Source: Villigracilis sp024434165 (GTDB lineage Bacteria; Chloroflexota; Anaerolineae; Anaerolineales; Villigracilaceae). Taken from it: a stretch of DNA of 64,000 nt. A program made the translations under genes and the position numbers. Each line of letters starts with the position of its first letter. The first letter of the stretch is position 1. The DNA lies in NCBI GenBank assembly GCA_030263665.1, contig SZPK01000017.1:1-64000 (forward strand), in the 5' to 3' direction. The notes below the pieces were generated by a model. The model saw only the letters and a list, made by a program, of their open reading frames with translations. It made no database searches and was not told the origin of the DNA. Below, piece after piece: positions 48,295 through 55,873 of this stretch.

Positions 48295-48588
48295 ATGAAA
48301 CAGGACGAGTTTGTCATCTTCGCCGAGTTGGATAGGGAGAAATTCGAGGACATCCTCGAAAGGCTGATGAAATTCTTTCAAATGGTGCAGTTCGGCAGGC
48401 AGGGCGACGACTGGATTTGGGTGCACTTCACCGACGGCAAGGTGGATATTGACTCGTTCACATCCCAAGCCCTGCAAGTCAAAGGCAGGCGCGCCCAGCA
48501 AAAATCCGCCAGGGAAATCCTCGATTGCCTGGAAAAGGAATGGATCATCAAAAAGTTCAATCCCCCGCAGGCAGACTCAACCCGATAG
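48295..48588 (+). CDS. Small protein of unknown function
   Basis: 97 residues, not recognised. Charged and soluble, with aromatic strands FGRQGDDWIWVHFTDGKVDIDSF and a C-terminal helix KSAREILDCLEKEWIIKKF. It starts 12 bp after the peptidase stop, so the two probably form an operon. Its end overlaps the end of the convergent GT2 gene by 12 bp. Confidence 0.6.
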   Translation: MKQDEFVIFAELDREKFEDILERLMKFFQMVQFGRQGDDWIWVHFTDGKVDIDSFTSQALQVKGRRAQQKSAREILDCLEKEWIIKKFNPPQADSTR

Positions 48589-49533
48589 GTTCCTTTTTCG
48601 CCGCTGCAAGACCGCTTCGCGCAACTTCCCCAACCCCAGCAAATTCAAAAGACTCGAAACGAGAATATTCATCCGCGCCAGGGCGGCGGGCGGATGAATG
48701 AACAGCGCGCGCATCCATGCGGCAAGCGCCCCGGCGGGCAAACCGCCGTCGAGCAGGTAGCGCGCATCCACACGGTGAGCGGACGCGCGGGCGCGGCGGC
48801 TTATCTTTGCAAGCGTGGACGCAAGATGTTCATCTTGCGCTGCAGTTTCCAGGATACGGAAGGCTTCGCGCCCAAACTCGGCGGCTTTGGCGCGGTTCTT
48901 TGCCTCGGCATGGTAACGCGCCGCAGACCAGGTTTGATCCACGTGCAAAATGCGTCCGTGCCGGGCGATTTGAATCCACAAGAGGTGGTCGAGCAGATAA
49001 TGGAAAGCGGGGTTGAGTCCGCTTGTCTTTTGCAGGGCGGTACGGCGCATGAAAACCGCAGGCTGACCGATGATCTGAAAACACAGCAGGTCTTCGAGGG
49101 TCAACTGCCTGTAGGTCAGGGTGTTGAAGGTTTTGCCGTTTTCGTCCACAGCGAGCATGTTTCCGTAAACCAAAACCACATCGGGGTTTTCCTCGAACAC
49201 TTTCACCGCCGCGCGGACCGTTCCGGGCAGGTAGTAATCATCCGAATTGAGCCAGGCAATGATTTCGCCCGACGCGCGTGCAAATCCCTTGTTGATGGCA
49301 TCCGCCTGCCCGTTATCCTTCGCCGATTCCCAAAAATCTATTTTTCTCCCCGGCGGCAAGCCGCCCGATTCCACAACATATTTTTTGATGATCTCCACGC
49401 TCTCATCGGTGGATGCGCCGTCCATGACGAGGTATTCGATGCGGGGGTAATCCTGACTCAGAACGGAGAGAATCGTCTGCTCAAGATATTTGGCTTGGTT
49501 GTAGGAGGGGGTAATGATGGAAACGAGGGTCAT
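48577..49533 (-). CDS. Glycosyltransferase family 2 (B)
   Basis: 318 residues. GT-A fold with SIITPSYNQAKYLEQTILSVL, VMDGASTDESVEII and WLNSDDYYLPGTV. The acceptor half has PAVFMRRTALQKTSGLNPAFHYLLDHLLWIQIA. It is followed by about 80 residues of helical tail. It is similar to GT2 (A) over the catalytic domain; the pair may be duplicates now on both sides of the plus-strand block. Confidence 0.91.
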   Translation of the reverse strand: MTLVSIITPSYNQAKYLEQTILSVLSQDYPRIEYLVMDGASTDESVEIIKKYVVESGGLPPGRKIDFWESAKDNGQADAINKGFARASGEIIAWLNSDDYYLPGTVRAAVKVFEENPDVVLVYGNMLAVDENGKTFNTLTYRQLTLEDLLCFQIIGQPAVFMRRTALQKTSGLNPAFHYLLDHLLWIQIARHGRILHVDQTWSAARYHAEAKNRAKAAEFGREAFRILETAAQDEHLASTLAKISRRARASAHRVDARYLLDGGLPAGALAAWMRALFIHPPAALARMNILVSSLLNLLGLGKLREAVLQRRKRNLSG

Positions 49534-49561
49534 AGTAAGATCGTCACGCTGAAAACGTGAC

Positions 49562-51094
49562 CTACGGGGTCAGGTCGTAAAGGGTATATCCCTCGCCTTC
49601 GACAGCAATCGGATACGTATCCAGAATCCTTTTCAGGCCGGGCTGCTTATCCAATTGACCAAAGGCAGTCACGAGGAAGTAATCCATGCCTGCCGTCAGG
49701 TCGGCGAAATCCTCGGCGTTGTTCTTATCCGGGTTGCGGGTTTCGCTCAAGCCGGTGGCGAGGGGCCACAGTTCCACCCGCCGCCAGCCGTACATCATCA
49801 GCCGGTAGCCGTAATCCTGCGTCAGCGCAATGACCTTTGCATCCGCCGGGATGGCTTCGCCCACTTCGCTCCAGAAGGCGGGTTCGTGGCGGAAATCTTC
49901 GGCAATGAGAACGGAGCGCGCCGCATAAGCCTGATACCCGATGACGGCAATCACCAACGCGATGAAGCCCACCTGTCCCCACGAAGGGGCGCGTCCGACT
50001 CCGCCGATGCCTGCTGCATATTCTGTGAGCGGGTTCAACGCCACAGCCAGCCCAAGCGCGATCAGCGGGATGAGTTGAATGTGGTAGTAACTGTGCGTGT
50101 ACATCTGGAACGGCAGCGTCAAGCCGTAAAGCACGTAACCGATCCACAAGCCGACCAACAGCCAGCGCATCCGCGCGGGAGCGATGAGCGCGCCTGCAAT
50201 GCTGAGGAAGAGGACGGTCAAGCCGAACAGCACGCCGAGGAACGCCAGCCATTTGGTGTAGAAGTCGGCGCTGGTGATGAGTTTCATCAACGCCAGCGAC
50301 CAGGCGAAGAAATATTCGGTGGAACGTCCCTGGTTGAGGAAGACGTAATAAAGCAGGGCAGGCACGACCATGATGAACGCCATCGCCCAGACCTGTTTGG
50401 ATTTCCAGAAATCCCTGCCAAGCGTGAAGAGTACCACCGCAATTGCGGCGGCTCCCGCCATGAACGCGATGACGATCTTGACAAAGGCTGCAAAGCCGAG
50501 GAAGGCGGCGGCGAGAAGCGCCCATTTCCAGGCTTCCCTCATCCCCCGCCCTTCTCCCTTTGGGAGAAGGGCGTTTTCAGACCAACGATAGAGGAAATAG
50601 ATACCAAAGACAAACGCGGAGGTCATCAATGGGTCGGGTTGGAAGGAACGGCTGGCTTGAACCGAAAATGGCAGGACAAAATAATACGCCAGCGCGATCA
50701 ACGCCGCCCAGGGAGATGCGGCGCGGCGCATCAGGTCGAAGAGGGCTGCGCCCGCCGCAAGCCAGAACAGGGTATTCCACACGCGGGCAGCGGCGATGTT
50801 CTCCCCGCCGGCGAGGAAATAGGAATAACCGACCAGCGTTTCGATGACAGGCGGTTCGTACTTCCCAACGGAATTGGCGAATGAAGCGGCGAGTTGGCGC
50901 TCTTCCTCCGTTGCGGAGGGCAGGGCGTTGTAATAGATCTCGCGCGCCACCAGCGAGTTGCGCAACTGACGCGAGGAATGAAAGTCGAGGGGCGGGTCGG
51001 TCAGGTCGAGGAGCCGGAGGAATCCGCCCAGGGCGAGGAGAAGGATGAGGACGAGGGACCAGGCTGAAGGTCGGGGGAGAGGCGCGGAATTCAT
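49562..51094 (-). CDS. GT39-type membrane glycosyltransferase (B)
   Basis: 510 residues with about 11 membrane helices. LLDLTDPPLDFHSSRQLRNSL in the first outer loop and SRSFQPDPLMTSAFVFG mirror GT39 (A) closely, so these are paralogues. A perfect 12-bp palindrome (50547-50573) encodes ENALLPKGEGRGMRE in frame. ATG 51094 is preferred; an in-frame ATG five codons earlier lies at the edge of GTCAAAGG-type repeat DNA. The enzyme probably transfers a sugar from a polyprenyl carrier to a surface glycan or protein. Confidence 0.85.
   Translation of the reverse strand: MNSAPLPRPSAWSLVLILLLALGGFLRLLDLTDPPLDFHSSRQLRNSLVAREIYYNALPSATEEERQLAASFANSVGKYEPPVIETLVGYSYFLAGGENIAAARVWNTLFWLAAGAALFDLMRRAASPWAALIALAYYFVLPFSVQASRSFQPDPLMTSAFVFGIYFLYRWSENALLPKGEGRGMREAWKWALLAAAFLGFAAFVKIVIAFMAGAAAIAVVLFTLGRDFWKSKQVWAMAFIMVVPALLYYVFLNQGRSTEYFFAWSLALMKLITSADFYTKWLAFLGVLFGLTVLFLSIAGALIAPARMRWLLVGLWIGYVLYGLTLPFQMYTHSYYHIQLIPLIALGLAVALNPLTEYAAGIGGVGRAPSWGQVGFIALVIAVIGYQAYAARSVLIAEDFRHEPAFWSEVGEAIPADAKVIALTQDYGYRLMMYGWRRVELWPLATGLSETRNPDKNNAEDFADLTAGMDYFLVTAFGQLDKQPGLKRILDTYPIAVEGEGYTLYDLTP
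50547..50573. repeat. In-frame palindrome in GT39 (B)
   Basis: CGCCCTTCTCCC and GGGAGAAGGGCG form a perfect 12-bp stem with a 3-nt loop. It is inside the coding sequence, in frame and without a stop. Confidence 0.8.
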
Positions 51095-51095
51095 C

Positions 51096-51146
51096 GAGTC
51101 AAAAGTCAAAGGTCGAAGGGCAAAAGTCGAAGGTTGAAGGTCGGGC
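51096..51146. repeat. GTCAAAGGTCGAAGG microrepeat
   Basis: Tandem imperfect AAAGTCGAAGG/TTGAAGG units fill the gap between the DUF115 and GT39 genes. It is the same family as 19822-19870. Confidence 0.65.
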
Positions 51147-51961
51147 TAGAAAAGTGAATTGTAGTCTACCTTGGGGAAGACGGTCAGTTTGCCGCCGATG
51201 GTCGCATCGAGGATTTCGCGGCCCGCTTTGCGGTAGGCTTCGCGCGCCAGGATGTAACCGACTTCGGAGGTGTCGAGGTCGGGCAGCTGCCATTTGACGC
51301 CCTTGCCGAAATAATTGGGCATGAAATGATTGGGATCGTCGCCCTGTGAAACGACAGTCTTGTTCGCATCGCCCTTGGACGTGAAGTTGTGATCCACGCC
51401 GATGAGGATGACCTGCCCGATGCCCATGTGAAAAGCAAGCTGCAGCGCAAGGTTCGTGACGGTGGCGCCCTCCCACACGCGCCCGCGGACATCGGCGGCG
51501 AAACGGGGACCCGTGTAGGTGGTGTAAACAAAGGTGGGCAATTGGGCAATCGGCAATTGGGGATTGTAATGACGGCGGGAACGCCAGGCGATGAACTGCG
51601 GGACTCGAAGCGCGAGAAAGTCGCTGACGAACTGCTCGACGACAAGGTCGTTGGTGACGCAGAGATAGGTGGTGGTAAAGCCGAGTTCCGGGAAGAGAAG
51701 ATAGATGCGGTTCAAGCCGAAGGTAATCTCGTTTTTGAGTTTGCCGAGATCGGTCTGTTTTAGCGAAGGTCCATTGCCGATGATGAAGGCGCGTTTGCCC
51801 TTGTGAATGTCTTTCAGCGCGGCGAGACGGCGGATGCTCTCGCGCCGCCAGGGATGAAAACAGGCGGCGGGAAGTTCAGGGATGCGGCGGAAGCCGTCGT
51901 AGGTATCGCGCGCAAATTGCCAGAGCGGCTGCGGGATGATGCGCTTGAAGGTTTGTTTCAT
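51146..51961 (-). CDS. DUF115 (MptE/Maf-like) protein
   Basis: 271 residues. The DUF115 core is clear: KRAFIIGNGPSLKQTDLGKLKNEITFGLNRIYLLFPELGFTTTYLCVTNDLV, then GATVTNLALQLAFHMGIGQVILIGVDHNF. In other bacteria DUF115 (Maf) proteins transfer nonulosonic acids to flagellin or sit in glycan loci; a related archaeal family is a pterin pyrophosphokinase. Here the glycan context favours a sugar-transfer role (inference). A CAATTGGGCAATCGGCAATT microrepeat is translated in frame as PQLPIAQLP. Confidence 0.78.
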   Translation of the reverse strand: MKQTFKRIIPQPLWQFARDTYDGFRRIPELPAACFHPWRRESIRRLAALKDIHKGKRAFIIGNGPSLKQTDLGKLKNEITFGLNRIYLLFPELGFTTTYLCVTNDLVVEQFVSDFLALRVPQFIAWRSRRHYNPQLPIAQLPTFVYTTYTGPRFAADVRGRVWEGATVTNLALQLAFHMGIGQVILIGVDHNFTSKGDANKTVVSQGDDPNHFMPNYFGKGVKWQLPDLDTSEVGYILAREAYRKAGREILDATIGGKLTVFPKVDYNSLF

Positions 51962-52013
51962 AATCTATATCGGTCCATTGAATCCGCTGACGAGACGGCG
52001 GCTCGAGCAGCGT

Positions 52014-52397
52014 TCATGCTTCCTTGTAGTAAAACGATTTGAGGGGGATGAGATTGGCAAAGATGATCAGGTTGATCGCCAGCGAAACGACATCGAGAAT
52101 ATCCGGCAGTCCAAGCGCCAGCATGAGCGTGTTCGCGCCCGTGATGACGAGCGCAGCGGTGAACACCCATTTTTCCCGGTCGTCAATGATGCGCGCGGCG
52201 GCGACCAACGCCAGGATGTTGATGAAAAAGAAGAACCCCACCAGCGCGGCGGTGATTGTGTTCGAGTCGGCGAGCATTTTGGAGATAAAAATCGCGCCGT
52301 TGACCAGCCACACGACCGCGTTCAAATAGAACAGAAAACGCGCCGTCCTTCTGCGCTTTTCCTGGATGAGTTGGGAGCGTTTGCGCGGAACTTTCAT
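52014..52397 (-). CDS. Small four-helix membrane protein
   Basis: 127 residues. Basic N-terminus (MKVPRKRSQLIQEKRRRT) followed by about four membrane helices. No conserved motif recognised; the pattern suggests a GtrA- or 2TM/4TM-type accessory membrane protein but is not diagnostic. Its start codon overlaps the SDR stop by 4 bp (ATGA), so it is translationally coupled. Confidence 0.65.
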   Translation of the reverse strand: MKVPRKRSQLIQEKRRRTARFLFYLNAVVWLVNGAIFISKMLADSNTITAALVGFFFFINILALVAAARIIDDREKWVFTAALVITGANTLMLALGLPDILDVVSLAINLIIFANLIPLKSFYYKEA

Positions 52398-53164
52398 TCG
52401 GTGCTCAGTCTCGCAGTCGCGCCGCCGTCCACGATCATGGCTTGACCGGTCATGAACGACGACTGTTCATCATCGGCGAGGAAGTAGATGGCATGAGCGA
52501 TCTCTTCGGGTCTGCCCACGCGCCCGTTGACGGTCTTCCGCGCGAGGTTGTCGAGCCGCTCCTGCATGTCGCCGTGACCGACGTGCCCGCGCCCAAGACC
52601 GGCTCTCAGCATGGGCGTATCCACCGCGCCGGGCAGAATGGCGTTGACGCGGATGTTATCCGGCGCGAATTCGATTGCCATGGCGCGGGTGAGGGCGAGC
52701 AGCCCGCCCTTCGAGGCGGCGTAGGCGGCAATGTTGGCGGAGGTCTGCACGGCATGGACGGAGGAAACGTTCACAATCGCGCCGCCATTCCCGGCTTTGA
52801 GAAGCGGATACGCCAGTTTGACGCCCAGGAAAACCGAGCGCAGGTTCGCCGCCATGACCGCATCCCACTCCTCGACGGTGGTTTGCACGAGCGGTTTGGC
52901 GACCTGCAATGCGGCGTTGTTGACCAGCGCATCGAGCGAGCCGGTGAAGGCTTTGGCTTGCTCGAAGATGGATTCCATATCTTCGGGACGGGCGATGTCG
53001 GACTGGATGAAGAGTCCGTTTTGCGGGAAGCCCCTGCCCCCTTCGATTTCAGCCAGGGGTTTTCTATCCACGCCGATGACGCGCCAGCCTTTTTGGGAAA
53101 AGAGGGCAACCGTGGCGCGGCCGATCCCGCCCGCTGCGCCGGTGATGAGAACTGTTTTGGTCAT
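52394..53164 (-). CDS. Short-chain dehydrogenase/reductase
   Basis: 256 residues, classical SDR. NAD(P)-binding GAAGGIGRA (about 8-16), NNAA, catalytic Ser in VNVSSVHAV, and AYAASKGG with the Tyr-x3-Lys pair. The C-terminal IYFLADDEQSSFMTGQAMIVDGGA is typical. The Asp after the second strand (GVDRK) suggests NAD preference. The substrate may be a sugar given the locus. The start has TAAAAT 6 nt upstream and no Shine-Dalgarno, so it may be leaderless. It is coupled to the small membrane protein gene. Confidence 0.9.
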   Translation of the reverse strand: MTKTVLITGAAGGIGRATVALFSQKGWRVIGVDRKPLAEIEGGRGFPQNGLFIQSDIARPEDMESIFEQAKAFTGSLDALVNNAALQVAKPLVQTTVEEWDAVMAANLRSVFLGVKLAYPLLKAGNGGAIVNVSSVHAVQTSANIAAYAASKGGLLALTRAMAIEFAPDNIRVNAILPGAVDTPMLRAGLGRGHVGHGDMQERLDNLARKTVNGRVGRPEEIAHAIYFLADDEQSSFMTGQAMIVDGGATARLSTE

Positions 53165-53170
53165 GGGTTA

Positions 53171-53176
53171 ATTTTA
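53171..53176 (-). promoter_or_regulatory. -10 box of the SDR gene (possible leaderless start)
   Basis: On the minus strand TAAAAT-TAACCC-ATG: exactly 6 nt separate the box from the start codon, and no Shine-Dalgarno lies between. Confidence 0.5.
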
Positions 53177-53357
53177 CGTCGAAACCCGGATTGGATCCTG
53201 CTTGACTTCCAATAATTCGTCTCCATTTTTTACGCCTCTCTTCCGTAATTTTTCTCTGCGCCGGAGATGGCACAGGGATTTCCTCGCAACTCGCCGCCGG
53301 GGATGGGCGGCTTTGAGCCTGATCTTGCGCTGTAACGGCAAAGTCCGTGCACAAAAA

Positions 53358-54923
53358 TCAATCCGAGTTAATCCTGAAGATAATACATTCATCAATCGTG
53401 TTCTCGATCCGGTAATTTCGCTCAACGAACTCGAAAATCTCATCCAGCCGCGGCGGGAGGTACATCTTGCGCTTCAACCCCGGCGTGGAAAACTGCTCCT
53501 CGCGCGTCACCGGGTCCAGCGAAGGGATGGCATCCACCGAGCGGGCGCAATCGAGAATCAGTTCCGGCGGATTCGTCGTCAGGTCCTCGATGTAGCGGGC
53601 TTCGATCTCCGGGGTCAGCGAGCCTTCCAGAAAAAGCGGATAGTACAAATACTTCACCGGCGAGGTCCGCCCTGCCATGAAACTGACGCCCATTTCGGGA
53701 TACCACGTCAGCACGAGGTCGCCGGGCTGGGTGTTGTCGCGGATGTAGGCGGAGACCGGGTCAACGTACGCCGCGCCGCCGCTGCGGAACGTCCCGGCAT
53801 ATCGTGTCCATGAAGCGGGGGAAATCGAAATCAACAGGACGATGAGCGCAAGCGAGGCGGCGGCGCTGAATCCGTCGCTCCAGCCTTCCAGCGGCGGGAC
53901 TTTGAACGCCGCCTGCCATGCCTCCGCAAAGAGGAATGCGGAATAGACCGCCGCCGCCAGGGTCCAACTGATGTAGTAATGCGTGAAATTCCTGCCGGAG
54001 AGGTTGCTCAACAGGATTTCCATCGGAAACCAGAGCAGGAGGAACACTTCAAAAACGGATACTTTCCTCTGCACAAAACTGGCCAGCACGCGGAAGCCAA
54101 GCACGAACCAGGCTGCCAGCGTGAACCAGCCGTACCAGTCCATGCCGTAGCGGCCGAAACCGCCGAAGATATCCAGCCATTCCCTGTCTTTTGCAGCAGA
54201 GTAGGAAAAGTTGAAGAGGATGGAGGCGTAAATCATCTCGCCCGCGCTCCCAAGCGCGGCAAAGTAAATCGTCCACAAAAGAAGCGGGAGGGCGAATCCC
54301 GCCGCCAGGCTGACGAGAATCCGCATCGCCTCGCGGAAGTTGCGGTGAAATCCGTAAAACGCAAGGTTGCAAAGCGCGATCGCAAAAAAGCCGCCGATGT
54401 TGTTGGCGCGGAAGGTGAAACTCAAGCCGAACAGCGCGCCCACCCAAAGATACTTCCAATAGTTTCGCTCCACATCCACCATCGAAAGGAAGAGCGCCAG
54501 TCCCGCCGCGTTGAAGAGAAGCGCATATTCTTCGGTGTAATTTCCGTACCCCAACACCGCGCGCAAACCAAGCCCCGCAAGCAGCGAACCGAACAGCGCT
54601 GCGCCAACGCCCCAGCGCTTCGATAAAGAGTTATACAAAAGAATCAACGTCCCGAAGATGCAGACGAACTCGACGAACCACACCCCCCAGCGCGAACCAC
54701 CGCCCAGCAGCAGCCCCAGCGCGTTGATGTAGAAAATCCCCGGTCCTTTGGAATCCCAAAAATCCCGATACGGAAGTTTCCCTTCCAAAATCTGCCCGCC
54801 CGCATACAGGAAAAAACCGCCGTCGCGGGCGGGCTTGTCGAAGTGCGGATTGGCAAGGTCGAGCGCGAGCGCCGTCAGCAGGAAGAGGAACACATAAGGC
54901 AGCGCGAGGCGGATCTTCGTCAT
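53358..54923 (-). CDS. GT-C/GT39-like membrane glycosyltransferase (C)
   Basis: 521 residues with about 10-11 membrane helices. The first outer loop has HFDKPARDGGFFLYAGGQILEGKLPYRDFWDSKGPGIFY, which carries the acidic motif and the YRDFWDxKGP pattern seen in many GT39-like proteins. A soluble C-terminal domain (about 400-521) follows. ATG 54923 has GAGGAAACG upstream and overlaps the dehydrogenase stop by 4 bp. The 193 bp after its end hold nothing recognised. Confidence 0.8.
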   Translation of the reverse strand: MTKIRLALPYVFLFLLTALALDLANPHFDKPARDGGFFLYAGGQILEGKLPYRDFWDSKGPGIFYINALGLLLGGGSRWGVWFVEFVCIFGTLILLYNSLSKRWGVGAALFGSLLAGLGLRAVLGYGNYTEEYALLFNAAGLALFLSMVDVERNYWKYLWVGALFGLSFTFRANNIGGFFAIALCNLAFYGFHRNFREAMRILVSLAAGFALPLLLWTIYFAALGSAGEMIYASILFNFSYSAAKDREWLDIFGGFGRYGMDWYGWFTLAAWFVLGFRVLASFVQRKVSVFEVFLLLWFPMEILLSNLSGRNFTHYYISWTLAAAVYSAFLFAEAWQAAFKVPPLEGWSDGFSAAASLALIVLLISISPASWTRYAGTFRSGGAAYVDPVSAYIRDNTQPGDLVLTWYPEMGVSFMAGRTSPVKYLYYPLFLEGSLTPEIEARYIEDLTTNPPELILDCARSVDAIPSLDPVTREEQFSTPGLKRKMYLPPRLDEIFEFVERNYRIENTIDECIIFRINSD

Positions 54924-55870
54924 CGTTTCCTCATCTGCATTCCCAAACCTTCGATCAAATTCCTGATGGTGTTCCAATGCACCCGCTCCCACGCCGCCGG
55001 ACTGGAATTGGAGTTGTGCGGCGCAAGCAGGACGTTATCCATCTTCAACAGCGGACTATCGCCCGGGAGCGGCTCGAACTCGAAGACATCCAGCGCCGCG
55101 CCTCCCACCTGACCCGAAGCCAGCGCCGCGACCAAAGCCTTTTCCTCCACGATGGGCCCGCGCGCGGTATTGATGAGGATCGCAGCGGGCTTCATCAGCG
55201 CAAGCGTATCGGCGTTGATCAAGTGATACGAGGTCGGGTTCAAATCGCAATTGACGGAGACGAAATCGGAGTTGGAGAGCAGAGATTGGAGATTGGTCAT
55301 TTCGATTCCAGTTTCGCTGACGAAGACATGGTCAATGTCAACGATATCCGTGCCATAGACCTTCATCCCAAAAGCGCGCGCGCGGCGCGTCACCGCCTTG
55401 CCGATGCTGCCCACGCCAATGACTCCCAGCGTGCACTCGCTCAGCGCCCTGCCGGGAATTTTTTGCCACCTGCCGCTTTTCATCTCCCTGTCCATCCACG
55501 GACCGCGCCGGGCGAAGGCGAGCATGTAGCCCAGCACTGTGTCCGCGACGGGGGTGGTAAACGCATTCGGCGTGCGCCCAAGTTTCACCCCAAATCGGGA
55601 GCAGGCTTCGGCGTCAATCGAATCCACTCCTGTTCCCCACTTGGAGATGACCTTCAAACGCGGCGCGCAGGCTTCGATCACCCGCGCGGTATAACGGTCG
55701 TCGCCGCAAATCGTCCCATCGAATTGACCGGCGTATTTCAGCAAATCCTCCTCCTCCATCCTCTCCCGCACATCGGGGACGATCAGGTCAATGCCGTATT
55801 CCGCCAGCACGGGGCGGAAGCGGTCGAGAAAGGGGATCATGTAAGGGGCGGTCATCAAAACAGTGGGCAT
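54920..55870 (-). CDS. D-2-hydroxyacid dehydrogenase (PGDH-like)
   Basis: 316 residues. Rossmann NAD site GVIGVGSIGKAV (about 148-159), catalytic Arg in NTARGPIVEEKAL, Glu in VFEFEPLP and His in LLAPHNSN. Family members oxidise or reduce D-2-hydroxyacids, including 3-phosphoglycerate; it lacks the C-terminal ACT domain. In glycan loci such enzymes can supply acidic sugar or acyl precursors (inference). It overlaps the following glycosyltransferase gene by 4 bp and lies 3 bp after the large membrane protein gene. Confidence 0.88.
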   Translation of the reverse strand: MPTVLMTAPYMIPFLDRFRPVLAEYGIDLIVPDVRERMEEEDLLKYAGQFDGTICGDDRYTARVIEACAPRLKVISKWGTGVDSIDAEACSRFGVKLGRTPNAFTTPVADTVLGYMLAFARRGPWMDREMKSGRWQKIPGRALSECTLGVIGVGSIGKAVTRRARAFGMKVYGTDIVDIDHVFVSETGIEMTNLQSLLSNSDFVSVNCDLNPTSYHLINADTLALMKPAAILINTARGPIVEEKALVAALASGQVGGAALDVFEFEPLPGDSPLLKMDNVLLAPHNSNSSPAAWERVHWNTIRNLIEGLGMQMRKR

Positions 55871-55873
55871 GGT

